This document shows positions 12,301-23,148 of a DNA stretch of 64,000 bases, one piece after another. Positions within the stretch are counted from its first letter, which is position 1. Every line of letters starts with the position of its first letter. The translations under genes were made by a program, and so were the position numbers. The stretch is taken from positions 1,049,413 through 1,113,412 of the forward strand of contig CAUEEP010000753.1 in assembly GCA_958450365.1 (NCBI GenBank), given 5' to 3'. The notes beneath the pieces were generated by a model. The model saw only the letters and a list, made by a program, of their open reading frames with translations. It had not been told where the DNA came from and searched no databases. This stretch comes from Mesorhabditis belari (Eukaryota; Nematoda; Chromadorea; Rhabditida; Rhabditidae).

Positions 12301-15300
12301 TCCTGAGCTCCAGATCGAAGAATGGCGGCTTTAAATTTTCGAGTACTCACCCGGTGCGCGAGGAATTCGACCAGTCCCGAAGTTTCAATCAAAGAATTCC
12401 CGATTCTCAATCATTTCTAGCCGGTTACTGTAGCAAAAGGGCACATTTTAAGAAGTATGAGGTTACTGTAACTGTTGTTAGCTTACTGGAGGGTTACTGT
12501 GGCTAGTACAAGTACAGTAAACGTTGAATAAGCCTCCGTTTTGAGATCAAGCGAAATTCTACGTTTAACAAAAGAAAACCTGGCCTGAAAATCAACGAGC
12601 TTTCGATCTGGAAGTCACACTTTAAGAATTGATATTGAAAAAACATATTGGCGCCAAGTTTTCTGTGGCCGAGTGGTTAGTGAACTAAGCTACCAGTCGA
12701 ACGACTAGTCAAACGACCCGGGTTCGACCCCGCTCCGAGAAAACTTTTTGCTTGCTTTTGAAATCTGAAAGAATATTTGGGCTCAATGCATTCCAGGATA
12801 CATTCAATACATTCAATTCTAGGCGGTAGCCGTTGTATAAGTATAGTAATCGTTGAATAAGCCTCCGTTTTGAGATCAAGCGAAATTCTACATTTTACAA
12901 AAGAAAACTTGGCCTGAAAATCAATGAGCTTTCGATCTGGAAGTCACACTTTAAGAATTGATATTGAAAAAACATATTGGCGCCAATTTTTCTGTGGCCG
13001 AGTGGTTAGCGAGCTAAGCTACAAGTCGAACGGCCAGTCAAACGACCCGGGTTCGACCCCGCTCCGAGAAAACTTTTTGCTTACTTTTGAAATCTGAAAG
13101 AGTATTTGGGCTCAGCTGCTATATCATTCTAAATTTAGCCTCCGAATCTCGGAATTCGTCTCAGCAGTCGGCGCAAATATCGGCATTGAGGAGTCGATTC
13201 TTTCCGATATCGATTTAGAGAATTTGGTCAAGGTGAGCTGAGCAATGTACGACTTTTTGCTCAAAAGTAAACGCACTGACTCTAGCGCATTCTCTTTCTC
13301 AAGAAAAAGGATTGAGTGCGCTAGAAGGGATGCGTTTACAATGCACATTACAGAAGAGCAAAATGCCCTCGTTTTATCATTATCTGACGGATCTAGTCAT
13401 ACAATAGTCGAGCGTTTTCGATATCTAGAGAGATATCGAGATCCGAGTGTTCAGATATCTACTGTGACATCCAGGATTGAAGAAAAACTAGTTTTAGACT
13501 CATAGTTTTTGTTCTAAACCCGAGATTTGTAGTACTTTGGATCACATTTGAATATGCTTTCTAGTATCAAGAGTTTTTCGATATCTAAGTGCTCAGATAT
13601 CTACTGTGACATCCAGGATTGAAGAAAAATTGGTTTTAGATTTGTAGTTTTTGTTCTAAACACGAGATTTGTAGTACTTTTGATCACATGTGAGTATGCT
13701 TTCTAGTACTGAGAGTTTTTTGATATCTAAAGAGATAGATATCTACTGTGACATCCAGGATTGAAGAAAAACTAGTTTTAGGCTCATAGTTTTTGTTCCA
13801 AACCCGAGATTTTTAGTACTTTGGACCACAATTGAATATGCTTTCTAGTACCAAGAGTTTTTCGATATCTAGAGATATAGATATCTACTGTGACATCCAG
13901 AATCGAAGAAAAACTACTTAAAAACAAGCATTTGCTTTCAGTTAGCCATTCAAGTGAAAGAGGGTCGACTCTCTCGGGTCCCACAAACGCATATGATTGT
14001 TGAAGGTTTGGGAAGCAGCCAATAATAATAATTTAGACAATAATAATGAAATTCAGGCATTTGGCCACCAGCTCTCGTACCACTTTTCATCAAAGATGGC
14101 CAATTCCCGACTTTCGTTGATGAGAATGATTACGAGTACGACTATCGGTACAACAAGGTAAAGAAATGTTGAAATATTAAATTTCTAAATATTTAGAAAT
14201 CTACTGTGACATCCAGAATCTGAGAAAAAATAGTTTAAAAAGAAATTTGACTTTTAGTTTTCGAAGCCGAGCTCCAAAATTTTCCGGATAAATACCAGTT
14301 AAACAAAATTTTTCAAATTTCAAGATATTAAATTTCTAAACACTCAGATATCTACTGTGACATCCAGAATCTGAGAAAAAATAGTTTAAAAAGCAAATCG
14401 GACTTTTACTTTTCGAAGCCGAGCTCCAAAATTTTCCGGAAAAATACCAGTTGATCAAAATTTTTCAAATTTTCCATTTCTGCCATTTCCAAACGTTTAC
14501 GTGACCTCCAGCTTGAGCAAATTTGAAATCCCAACTTCTAGAAGAAGAAGAGCGTCGTGCGTTTTGAGGACGAAGTGTTGTCGACGAGTTCGATCACCGA
14601 ACCGTCTTCCCGACAAATTTCCAGACTTTCCCCGCCGCCCACCACCGATTCTGGTAGGCACTGGAGAAAATGAAACTGTTTTTAGCCTTCATTTTGCTAA
14701 TGTAAATTTCGGATTACGGTAGTCAGGGCACTATATAGGTTTAGGCAAAATTCAAATTTTTATGGTTTTCTTTTTACTAGTTGATAGCATGCGTTCCAGA
14801 TTGGAGAAAAAAAAGCAAAACTTTTTGCTTTAACAAGGATAAGTGCTACTTTATGAGTTGATTCAGATCGAGCACTCCGCACAGCGGCTCCAGTTAGCTA
14901 CTCGACCTCGCAAATCACCACGAACTCGTGGTCATTGCAAACGGATCAACGTCGATTCTCTAGATCATCGCAAATCTCAAGGTAATAGCTGAAGATTGGC
15001 CTGAAGGGCTAGCAAGTCTAGAGCAAGACTATAGTCAGCTCTGGAAAGAGCCAAAGACAAGGAAGCACAGACAAGACAAGGCCTAACCCAAGCACAAGAG
15101 GGCAAGGCTAGCTTCTGTCTATCCAAGATATAGGCTTCCTAGGCAGATCTAGAATAGATAGCCTGAAAGAAATAGCTTAGAATCTGTTCACCTTATTATC
15201 TTTTTTTTCAGTTGACAGATTTCGATGAAACTTTGACTATTTCTTAGTTGGATAGCATGTAAACATTGGAATTGTTCAGATATTTAATATTTAGAAAATA

Positions 15301-18300
15301 CAGGGTGATCAGAAATAACATTGTGGGATTTTCGGCAGCCTAAAATCCTCAAAATTTCAATTTTGGTAGAAAAATTTATTTTTAACCTATTCTCTGTGAT
15401 TGTTTTTTGTTTTATACAATGACAAACAAGGGATCTGCCATTCTGGAGCTTCATCGTCAAGGTCAATGCGTGAGTGTGATCGCGCGATTGCTACGTGTTG
15501 ATCATCAGCTCATCTCAAAAATTACTAAGGAGCTTGGCAACGATGGAGATCGTCGAGGAAGAGGCAGAAAAAGAACAGTCATCACCTCCAGAAATCGCAA
15601 AGTGATTTAGAAGCGCGTGACCTGGAATCCACAGGTCTCAAGATCGCTCGACGGAGAAAGATCGCTCGACAGACGGGAATCGCTCGCGAATCGGTTCGAC
15701 TTATGGCCAAAAATGAGCTCAATCTTCACCCTTAGAAGCTCAAGCAAGCGCAACAACTCGACGGCGACAACAAACGAATTCGAAAAGATGTCGAGAGCTT
15801 CTCAAGCGGACCGCAACTCCACACTGGGAGCGAATCCTGTTTTCTGAGCTCTTCTCGGTGGAGCAAAGCTACAACCACCAAAACGAACGGATTTGGTCAA
15901 ACGTCCTCTCTAGGCAGCTCTGCGATTGTTCAACACCGACAAAATCCCAAATCGGTCATGGTCTGAGCCGGAATCTGCGCAACCGGCAAAACTCTTCGCA
16001 TTTTCATCAATTCTGGGGTAAAAATCAATAAGGATGTGTACCGAAAAAAGATTCTTGAGGATGTTTTCCTTCCATGGGCTCAACAGCATTTTGGTAACGG
16101 ATTTTGGACCTTCCAACAAGACTCCGCTCCTTCTCATCGAGTCAAATCCATACAGGATCGGTGTAGGACAAACTTGCCGGATTTCATCTCGGCCCAGGAA
16201 TGGCCTCCGTATTCGTGCGATCTCAATCCGTTGGACTACACTGGGAAGTATAACTGGTCAATTTTAGTTACGGTTGCAATACGGTCCCAATACGGTTCCA
16301 ATACGGTTCCTTTTAAGGCCCCAATACGTTTCCAATACGGTTCCAATACGGTGCCAATACGGTTCCAAGACGGTCCCAATACGGTCCCAATACGGTTCCT
16401 TTTAAGGTCCCAATACGTTTCCAATACGGTTCCTTTTAAGGTCCCAATACGGTTCCTTTTGAGGTCCCAATACGGTCCCAAGACGCTTCCAAGACGGTCC
16501 CAATACGGTTCCTTTTAAGGTCCCAATACGGTCCCAAGACGGTCCCAATACGGTTCCAATACGGTTCCTTTTAAGGCCCCAATACGTTTCAATACGGTTC
16601 CAATACGGTTCCAATACGGTCCCAATACGGTCCCAATACGGTTCCAATACGGTTCCTTTTAAGGTCCCAATACGTTTCTAATACGGTTCCTTTTAAGGTC
16701 CCAATACGGTTCCAATACGGTCCCAATACGGTCCCAATACGGTCCCAATACGGTTCCAATACGGTTCTTTTTAAGGTCCCAATACGGTCCCAAGACGGTC
16801 CCAATACGGTTCCAATACGGTTCCTTTTAAGGTCCCAATACGTTTCCAATACGGCTCCTTTTAAGGTCCCAATACGGTTCCAAGACGGTCCCAATACGGT
16901 TTCTTTTAAGACCCCAAAGATCGGCCTTTTAAGGCAACACCTGTATAACTGGTCAATTTTAGAGGCAAGGCATTTGTGCAAAACCCCACAAAAGTTTGGA
17001 GGCTCTTAAGCGATTCTTGACCAGGGAATGGGATCGAACCATTCCGGCCGAGCTGCGGCTCATCGCCGAAAACTTCATCAAACGTTTGAGGCTCTGCATC
17101 GGGGCCAAAGGTGGCCACTTTGAAGAAAAGTAGATTTTATGCTCTCTTTATATCATGTTGTTAATAAAAAATTCTTTCTGTTACAAAAACCTTTTTGGAT
17201 TTTTAAAAAACTAGGCTAAATTAGGCCGCAACGTTATTTCTGGTCACCCTGTAATAGTTCTTCGATTAGTTCGAGAAGGCACTTTTAGTCGGTTACAGGA
17301 CTGGCTCTTTTTCTCGGTTCTAGATAAAGAAGATCTTTTGATCTTTTGGCTATATCTTATTTGGATGTCAGCTTAGAAATTGCTGTGATCAAATTTTTGA
17401 TAACGCTAATTTTCGAGGAGGCACTTTTAGTCGGTTACAGGACTGGCGCTTTTTCTCGGAACTAGATAGAGGAAACGTTTTGATCTTTTGGCTATATCTT
17501 AGTTGGATGTCAGCTTCAAATTTGGTGTGCTCGAAAACTTATTTAAATAGATTTAAATAGATTGTAAATTTTAATATTTAGAAAATAGAGTTTAATGTGG
17601 ATCGTTCTCTTCTAGAGTAAACCAATTTTTCCCAGAGATTCCCTCCGTTCCTCCCTTCGATCGAATTCTCGTCGTACTGCTCCCTCACCATCACATTGGA
17701 TTGATTCAACGGAAGGAACAATGGCTGGATTAGAGAGTGGAGAACAACACTTGCACGAATCGACATCTTTTGACACCTCATGTGCTTCAGATTTCCCGGG
17801 TAAGCAAAATAAAGTCTATTTTAGTCCAGTTGAGCCCAGTTGAGCCCAGTTGAGCCCAGTTGAGCCCAGTTGAGCCCCGTTGAGCCCAGTTGAGCCCAGT
17901 TGAGCCCAGTTGAGCCCAGTTGAGCCCAGTTGAGCCCCGTTGAGCCCAGTTGAGCCCCGTTGAGCCCAGTTGAGCCCCGTTGAACCCAGTTGAGTTGAGT
18001 TGAGCCCAGTTGAGCCCCGTTGAGTCCAGTTGAGTCTATTTTAGTCTATTCTAGTCTATTTGAGTCTATTCTAGTCTATTTTAGTCTATTCTAGTCTATT
18101 TTAGTCTATTTTAGTCCATTTGAGTCAATACAAGTTATGAATCTTTTCCAGGAACATCGCCCAGTCATGCCTCTTTGGAGGACCCGTCGCCAAAGGTTTG
18201 GATAAAGAAAATATTAGGTTGAACCGAATATTAAAGAGAATTTCAAGAGCCTAAAGAGAATTTTATAGAGAATTTTAAAGATCTTTCTCATTCTTTAAGG

Positions 18301-19719
18301 TAGCTTTCTTCTCATTCTTGAAGCTAGCTTTCTTCTCATTCCTTAAGTTAGCTTTCTTAGCATTCTTTAAGTTATCTAAGCCATCTAAAGTAATCCTGAG
18401 CTAATTATTAAACTAATTTCATTAAAATTTCAGAAAAAAGTCAAAAAACCCCGAAAGGGCTTCTTCAAGGGACGCCCATTGCTACTTTGGCACAAAAAGA
18501 AAAACGTCACTTACAGGTAAACAAATTTTAGAGAATTTTCTGATATCCAAGCTATAGGGAACCCACTGCACAACCTGGTGACGATCCGGACACCCAAGAG
18601 TCTCTGATCTCAAGGAGCCAAACGAGTTTACACAGCTTGCACACGAGGAGCTCCCCTGGATCGGTGAGTGAACTGTAGACTGGAAAGATTGCGATCTGGA
18701 TGTCACACTAGCTATTCGTTTGTAGAAAAATGCAAATTATTAGCAATAAAAATTTTTTTGGTACCAAGCGGAATCGAACCCTTGACGATAAATCCACATA
18801 TCTTTGCGATCGCATTTTTCTGAGGCGATAAAATTGCGTTCTGGATGTCACACTAGCTGCTCGGTTATAGAAAAATGCAAATTATTAGCAACAAAAATTT
18901 TTTTGGTACCGAGCGGACTCGAACCCTCGACCTTCCGATTTGTAGCAAAACGCTTTACCGTTTGAGCTATGAAAAGACTTGACCGAAATTAAAATCTAAT
19001 TCCACCAAACACTTTCCTGAGCTCCAGATCGAAGAATGGCGGCTTTAAATTTTCGAGTACTCACCCTGTGCGCCAGGAATTCGACCAGTCCCGAAGTTTC
19101 AATCAAAGAATTCCCGATTCTCAATCATTTCTAGCCGGTTACTGTAGCAAAAGGGCACATTTTAAGAAGTATGAGGTTACTGTAACTGTTGTTAGCTTAC
19201 TGGAGCTAGTACAAGTACAGTAAACGTTGAATAAGCCTCCGTTTTGAGATCAAGCGAAATTCTACGTTTAACAAAAGAAAACCTGGCCTGAAAATCAACG
19301 AGCTTTCGATCTGGAAGTCACACTTTAAAAATTGATATTGAAAAAACCTATTGCTAACAATTTTTCTGTGGCCGAGTGGTTAGTGAACTAAGCTACGAGT
19401 CGAACGACTAGTCAAACGGCCCGGGTTCGATCCTGCTCAGGGGCAGCTTTTTGCTTGCTTCTGAAATCTGAGAGAGTATTTGGGCTGAATGCTTGCCCGG
19501 ATCATTCAATAAGTTGATTTCCAGGCGGGCGGATCATTCAGACGCTTCCTTTCCCCTCAATCTTCATCTCTTCCCCGTGGCTCTCTGTCGTCGATTCGTG
19601 GTGTTGGCCGTACTCCTTCTCCTCCATTAATCGCTTCTCTTCGTTTCGAAATGCCCACCTCAACCTCTTTCGATTTAGATCGTTTAGAAGGGATCGAAGA
19701 TATGGATGCAAGTCCATAA
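6362..19719 (+). CDS. TWK/TWIK-type two-pore-domain potassium channel, 18 exons, 621 aa
   Basis: Four-TM, two-P-loop plasma-membrane K+ channel. Exons: 6362-6483, 7276-7335, 7395-7483, 8331-8482, 8614-8685, 9485-9600, 10830-10897, 10944-11034, 13139-13232, 13942-14005, 14057-14157, 14542-14653, 14867-14981, 17618-17799, 18152-18195, 18434-18516, 18558-18663, 19525-19719. All phases agree and the ORF closes with TAA. M1 is near residues 8-30 (ends LVFLHFEAG), P1 filter TTLGYG at 88-93, M2/M3 in exons 4-5, P2 segment FICLTAIEYGD at 189-199, M4 near 205-226, then the family-typical IHY-like KLHYIGQK. The tail (257-621) is long, basic and Ser/Arg-rich. The canonical first filter glycine of P2 is Glu196 (GAA). 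Start choice: an acceptor (ttttcag) ends at 6358, four bases before ATGTGG, as in a trans-spliced message; a further 5' exon cannot be excluded. Which TWK paralogue it is I cannot say. Confidence 0.93.
6540..8290 (+). repeat. ~295-bp intronic repeat that carries the 3' end of a TWK exon and its donor
   Basis: Copies begin near 6540, 6835, 7455 (real exon), 7735 and 8035. Each holds a segment close to the end of the P1 exon (ATTTTGACAACACTAG followed by GTAC), then CTGGAGYGCAC, then GTGACTTCCAG, with centre spacings alternating near 142 and 153 bp. Confidence 0.9.
8690..9415 (+). repeat. ~142-bp tandem array with CTGGAAGTCAT, five copies, TWK intron 5
   Basis: Units share AATCTGGGGTTTCTGTAGTG, GGATACAGGACTGGG and CTGGAAGTCATKTAACTGATTGG. 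The same family occurs in the opposite orientation at 22.0-22.9 kb. Confidence 0.9.
9885..10022. repeat. 26-bp GGCCTGGACAGGTCCTGGCTT repeat, about five copies
   Basis: A GC-rich near-perfect tandem array in TWK intron 6, ending where the duplicated 10.05-kb leader begins. Confidence 0.9.
10050..10808. repeat. ~142-bp tandem array (GTGACATCCAT family), second copy in TWK intron
   Basis: The same leader and repeat family as at 5.3-6.3 kb, about five units, ending about 20 bp before the exon at 10830. The two arrays are in the same orientation. Confidence 0.85.
11243..11321 (+). pseudogene. tRNA-like element
   Basis: A box TGGCCGAGTGGTTAG, B box GGGTTCGACCCC, long variable-arm-like insert, TTTTT eight bases downstream. 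No acceptor stem pairing. CTGGAAGTCAC lies about 45 bp upstream. Confidence 0.7.
11575..11635 (+). pseudogene. tRNA-like element, shortened
   Basis: Same family as 11243 but lacking about 17 bp between the anticodon-like region and B box. CTGGAAGTCAC lies upstream and TTTTT follows. Confidence 0.65.
12046..12075 (-). pseudogene. tRNA-like fragment (T arm only)
   Basis: GGTACCGAGCGGACTCGAACCC matches the 3' part of the neighbouring unit at 12191, then diverges. It is cut off by a second CTGGATGTCAC-bearing unit. Confidence 0.55.
12191..12258 (-). pseudogene. tRNA-like element
   Basis: On the minus strand: TAGCTCAATCGGTAAAGCG A box and GGGTTCGAGTCCG B box, with an anticodon-loop-like CTACAAA. 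The acceptor stem does not pair. Confidence 0.7.
12664..12740 (+). pseudogene. tRNA-like element (copy of 11243)
   Basis: Near identical to the 11243 unit, including the upstream CTGGAAGTCAC and the downstream TTTTT. Confidence 0.7.
12994..13067 (+). pseudogene. tRNA-like element
   Basis: Same family, with GCGAGCTAAGCTACAAG in the middle. CTGGAAGTCAC lies about 50 bp upstream. Confidence 0.7.
13380..13910 (+). repeat. ~144-bp tandem array with GTGACATCCAG, four copies
   Basis: Units contain TCAGATATCTACTGTGACAT and AGTTTTTGTTC. The array ends about 30 bp before the exon at 13942 and lies in TWK intron 9. Confidence 0.88.
14165..14510 (+). repeat. ~149-bp repeat, two copies, TWK intron 11
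   Basis: Copies share TGTGACATCCAGAATCTGAG and CGAAGCCGAGCTCCAAAATT. A third GTGACCTCCAG follows about 145 bp later without the rest of the unit. Confidence 0.85.
15419..17133 (+). pseudogene. Mariner transposase pseudogene
   Basis: An N-terminal helix-turn-helix region is readable (starts MTNKGSAILELHRQGQ). Later frames preserve WTFQQDSAPSH, carrying the second catalytic Asp, and WPPYSCDLNPLDY with the third; 37 residues separate the two Asp, the spacing of the maT group. Frameshifts, in-frame stops (for example a W to stop before AGICATG) and the satellite insertion right after NPLDY show it is dead. The C-terminal remnant (AELRLIAENFIKRL-like) ends at TAG 17131-17133. Confidence 0.88.
16248..16962. 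repeat. 11/12-bp satellite (GGTCCCAATAC, GGTTCCTTTTAA) inside the mariner, with flanking 20-bp direct repeats
   Basis: Irregular tandem units GGTYCCAATAC mixed with GGTTCCTTTTAA fill 16268-16942. The array is bounded by identical 20-bp copies at 16248-16267 and 16943-16962 (gtataactgg…). The host transposase reading resumes directly after the second copy. Confidence 0.9.
17268..17525 (+). repeat. ~140-bp duplication, two copies, next to the mariner
   Basis: Copies share GGCACTTTTAGTCGGTTACA and TTGGATGTCAGCTT, a diverged form of the 11-bp word. They occupy the rest of TWK intron 13. Confidence 0.8.
17822..18130 (+). repeat. 10-bp tandem repeats TTGAGCCCAG and TCTATTTTAG
   Basis: About 20 copies of TTGAGCCCMG change abruptly into about 10 copies of TCTATTYTAG. 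Both fill TWK intron 14; TTTTAG resembles a splice acceptor many times over. Confidence 0.93.
18905..18970 (-). pseudogene. tRNA-like element
   Basis: Copy of the 12191 unit, preceded at 18750-18790 by a truncated copy. Box A and B are present; acceptor stem unpaired. Confidence 0.65.
19367..19440 (+). pseudogene. tRNA-like element
   Basis: TGGCCGAGTGGTTAG and GGGTTCGATCC, with CTGGAAGTCAC about 45 bp upstream. It sits in the last TWK intron. Confidence 0.65.
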
Positions 19720-19825
19720 TCTTTCAAAATCTTCTGAAATACGGTTTTTTATCTCCTTTTATCATTATGATCTCCATTTACCCCAATGCTTTAACGTCTT
19801 TCATCATCCAGGGCTTTTTTTGTTG

Positions 19826-19831
19826 AATAAA
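19826..19831 (+). terminator. Poly(A) signal AATAAA of the TWK gene
   Basis: AATAAA lies 107 bp after the TAA at 19717-19719, in a T-rich stretch that is not part of a repeat array. A spacing of about 100 bp suits a nematode 3' UTR. The tRNA-like repeat cluster resumes about 30 bp further on. Confidence 0.55.
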
Positions 19832-20007
19832 CCTTTGTCGTTTTACGTTATACAAGTACAGTAATCGTTGAATAAGCCTCCGTTTTGAGAACAAGCGAAA
19901 TTCTAAGGTTTGCAAAAGAAAACTTGGCCTGAAAATCAATGAGCTTTCGATCTGGAAGTCACACTTTAAAAATTGATATTCAAATAATTTATTGGTGACA
20001 CTTTTTG

Positions 20008-20080
20008 TTTGGCCGAGTGGTTAGTGAACTAAGCTACCAGTCGAACGACTAGTCAAACGACCCGGGTTCGACCCCGCTCA
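20008..20080 (+). pseudogene. tRNA-like element
   Basis: Same family, in the 3' flank of the TWK gene, with the 11-bp word upstream and TTTTT downstream. Confidence 0.65.
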
Positions 20081-20636
20081 GAAAAACTTTTTGCTTATTT
20101 TTGAAATCTGAAAGAGTACTTGAGCTTAATGAGTGTCAGGATGAATTTTTCAAATTTAAATTCAAATATTTTTCAATCTGAAAGTTTAACATTTGTTATT
20201 ACAGTACCCAAAAAAAGAAAAAACGAAATTCGTTTTGCTTTTTGTGCCCTCTTTTTGCCTATTCGCATTGCTGAGGAAAGAAAGATGATGGGGAAAATTG
20301 GAAAATATCGATTTAACGTCGGGAAAATCGGGTGAAAGGGGTACTGTAGCTGAACAAAATGTAGCACACAAGGAAAAAATCCATATATTTTTGCGATCGC
20401 ATTTTTCTGAGGCGATAAAATTGCGATCTGGATGTCACACTAGCTGCTCGGTTATAGAAAAAGGCAAATTATTAGCAACAAAAATTTTTTTGGTACCGAG
20501 CGGACTCGAACCCTTGACGATAAATCCACATATTTTTGCGATCGCATTTTTCTGAGGCGATAAAATTGCGATCTGGATGTCACACTAGCTGCTCGGTTAT
20601 AGAAAAATGCAAATTATTAGCAACAAAAATTTTTTT

Positions 20637-20703
20637 GGTACCGAGCGGACTCGAACCCTCGACCTTCCGATCTGTAGCAAAACGCTTTACCGATTGAGCT
20701 ATG
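20637..20703 (-). pseudogene. tRNA-like element
   Basis: Minus-strand copy of the 12191 unit, with a truncated copy at 20493-20530. Confidence 0.65.
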
Positions 20704-21118
20704 AAAAGATCTGACTGAAATTAAAATCTAATTTCACCAAACACTTTCCTGAGCTCCAGATCAAAGAATGGCGGCTTTAAATTTTCGAATAGTCCCCCGG
20801 TGCGCGAGGAATTCGACCAGTCCCGAAGTTTCAATCAAAGAATTCCCGATTCTCAATCATTTCTTGCCGGTTACTGTAGCAAAAGGGCACATTTTAAGAA
20901 GTATGCGGTTACTGTAGCTATTGACAGCCTCCTGGAGGGTTACTGTAGCTAATACAAGTACAGTAAACGTTGAATAAGCGTCCGTTTTGAGATCGAGCGA
21001 AATTCTACGTTTAACAAAAGAAAATTTGGCCTGAAAATCAACGAGCTTTCGATCTGGAAGTCACACTAGCTGTTCGGTTATAGAAAAATGCAAATTATTA
21101 GCAACAAAAATTTTTTTG

Positions 21119-21184
21119 CCACCGAGCGGACTCGAACCCTCGACCTTCCGATCTGTAGCAAAACGCTTTACCGATTGAACTATG
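21119..21184 (-). pseudogene. tRNA-like element
   Basis: Another minus-strand copy, with one change in the A box (TTCAATCGG). Confidence 0.65.
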
Positions 21185-21299
21185 AAAAAACTTGACCGAA
21201 ATTAAAATCTAATTTCACCAAACACTTTCCTGAGCTCCAGATCCAAGAATGGCGGCTTTAAATTTTCGAGGACTCACCCGGTGCGCGAGGAATTCGACC

Positions 21300-22015
21300 A
21301 GTCCCGAAGTTTCAATCAAAGAATTCCCGATTCTCAATCATTTTTCTTTTGTCTGACCTCCTCCCGAGCGTTTTTCCTCAATCTTTTTTTCTTTCCTTTC
21401 GTCGGCGTCGTTTGTCAAAAGAGAAATGGAATCGTTTTCCCGAAAAAAGGCCTCCAAAAGAATTACAAACGGGCCGCAGTGTTGCTCTTGTTGTTTTTCT
21501 TGTCATTTTTCTTGTCCAACAAAACTTGGTTGATCGACACGGGAAACCCCGTTGTGTGCTCCAATTTGACGAAAACTCGAAGAGAAATCTCGGAAGAGTG
21601 AAGGCCTGAGATTAAATCAAGGACAACAACTCTGACGGTCAAGGACTGGGTCTGTTTCTCGTTCCTGATTCAGCCTTTCGTCAAAATTCCAATGAAAACC
21701 TAAATCCTGGATGTCATTTTGAAATTTGTGCGTTAAAACTACGTGCTAAACATTGAATTCGATTTTTGAGTTTTTGTTTGGGTAATCAATCAAGAACATG
21801 AATGCCTACTTTCAGTTTTTTCTTCGAATCGCCCAAAACCAAAGCCGAACCGACTCGGTGGGAGACACGGGGAAAAACTGACAAAAAGAGAAACAAGAGA
21901 AACAAGAAAAACCATCATTGCGACTTTTTTTTTCTTTTTAAGCGAAAAGGCCGCAGGTGTGTTTTAGAAAGTCTCAGAAAGACGAATTTCGTTTAAATCT
22001 CAATTACAATGTTCA
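21300..22015. other. Low-repeat intergenic stretch upstream of lin-11
   Basis: C/T- and A/G-biased sequence with no other copy seen in the window. Two overlapping 86-106-codon frames occur (21281-21601 and 21349-21609) but have biased composition and no splice context or motif. It could hold regulatory elements or a short 5' exon. Confidence 0.4.
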
Positions 22016-22019
22016 GTGT

Positions 22020-22885
22020 GACACCCATAGTCGACAAAAATTTAGTTAGAAGATCAAAATATTAAATATTCAGCTGTATAGAGACCCAGTCCTGAATGCT
22101 GCTCCACCATAGAGCTAGATGAGTTGAAAATGCTAAAACGTGAAACCCAATCAGTTACGTGACTTCCAGAATGGGCAAAAATTTAGCCAGAAGGTCGAAA
22201 TATCAAATATTCAATAGTAAAAATGCCCAGTCCTGTACCCACTTCACCACAGTAACCCTAGATTAACTGAAAATGCTAAAAATTAAACCAAATCAGTTAC
22301 ATGACTTCCAGAATGGCCAAAAATTTAACTAGAAATTAAAAATATCAAATAGTCAGCAGTATACAAGCCCAGTCCTGTATCTACTCCACTACAGTAACCC
22401 CAGATTAACTGAAAATGCTGAAAATGAAACCCAATCAGTTACATGACTTCCAGAATGGCCAAAAATTTAGCTAGAAGATCAAAATATCAAATCTTCAGCT
22501 GTAGAGAGACCCAGTCCTGTATCCACTCCACTACAGAAGCCCCAGATTAACTGAAAATGCTAAAAATTAAAACAAATCAGTTACGTGCCTTCCAGAATGA
22601 CCAAAAATTTGGCTAGAAGCTAAAAATATCAAATATTCAGCAGTATACAAGCCCAGTCCTGCATCCTCTCCACTACAGTAACCCTAGATTAGCTGAAAAT
22701 GCTAAAAATCAAACCCAATCAGTTACGTGCCTTCCAGAATGGCCAAAAATTTAACTAGAAGATCAAAATATCAAATAGTCAGCAGTATACAAGCCCAGTC
22801 CTGTATCCACTCCACTATAGAAACCCCAGACTAGCTAAAAATGCTAAAAATTAAACCAAACCTGTTACGTGAGTTCCAGAATGGC
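22020..22885 (-). repeat. ~142-bp tandem array, six copies, inverted relative to 8.7-9.4 kb
   Basis: The reverse complement of the TWK intron 5 family: GTTACRTGACTTCCAGAATG, CCCAGTCCTGTATCCACTCC, CCCAGATTAACTGAAAATGC. Word spacing is 139-144 bp. Confidence 0.9.
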
Positions 22886-23071
22886 CAAAAATTATGTTTT
22901 TAAGGCTCCAATTAACCGTTATCAAAAAAACCCGGCGGTGACAATGAATCATAGACCTTTTCTCCGTTTTTTTCTCCGTTCGCACAAGATTTTTCCTCGA
23001 GACTCGCCCTCCTTTGTGAGTAATGAGCTAGGGATTGGTGCCAAAATGAGAAATAACTCAATATTTAAAAA

Positions 23072-23148
23072 CCCGCGCACACGGACTCGAACCCTTGGCC
23101 TCGAAGCCGTGTCGCCTCGTAAACAGAGGCTCTACCAGCTGAGCCACA
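23072..23148 (-). pseudogene. tRNA-like element with long variable arm
   Basis: Minus strand: TGGCTCAGCTGGTAGAGCC and GGGTTCGAGTCCG. GTGCTTTCCAG lies about 50 bp on the A-box side. Confidence 0.65.

Larger units (their letters stand above)
11090..13125. repeat. Cluster of tRNA-like units in TWK intron 8
   Basis: Long direct duplications (11,090-11,400 repeats at 12,525-12,840) contain alternating plus- and minus-strand tRNA-like elements and CTGGAWGTCACAC words. The same units recur at 18.7-21.3 kb, so a multi-kb block has been copied. Confidence 0.85.
15301..17251 (+). mobile_element. Mariner-type (DD37D, maT-like) DNA transposon, inactivated
   Basis: Imperfect terminal inverted repeats begin CAGGGTGAYCAGAAATAAC at both ends (15301- and -17251), with a TA dinucleotide immediately outside each end, the mariner target site. 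The element sits in intron 13 of the TWK gene. It contains a decayed transposase and a ~675-bp satellite array that interrupts it. With the array removed its length would fit a ~1.25-kb mariner. Confidence 0.9.
18680..21290. repeat. Second cluster of tRNA-like units spanning the last TWK intron and 3' flank
   Basis: Copies of the 11.1-13.1-kb cluster, same orientation, interrupted by the last TWK exon. About 480 bp at 11,640-12,120 is nearly identical to 20,085-20,565. Confidence 0.85.

Noticed and set aside
16236..16981. Repetitive ORFs (RNRIGTVLGP type)
   Set aside because: Satellite inside the mariner, not protein coding.
17822..18130. CRISPR-like array
   Set aside because: Ten-base head-to-tail units with no spacers, in an intron of a eukaryotic gene.
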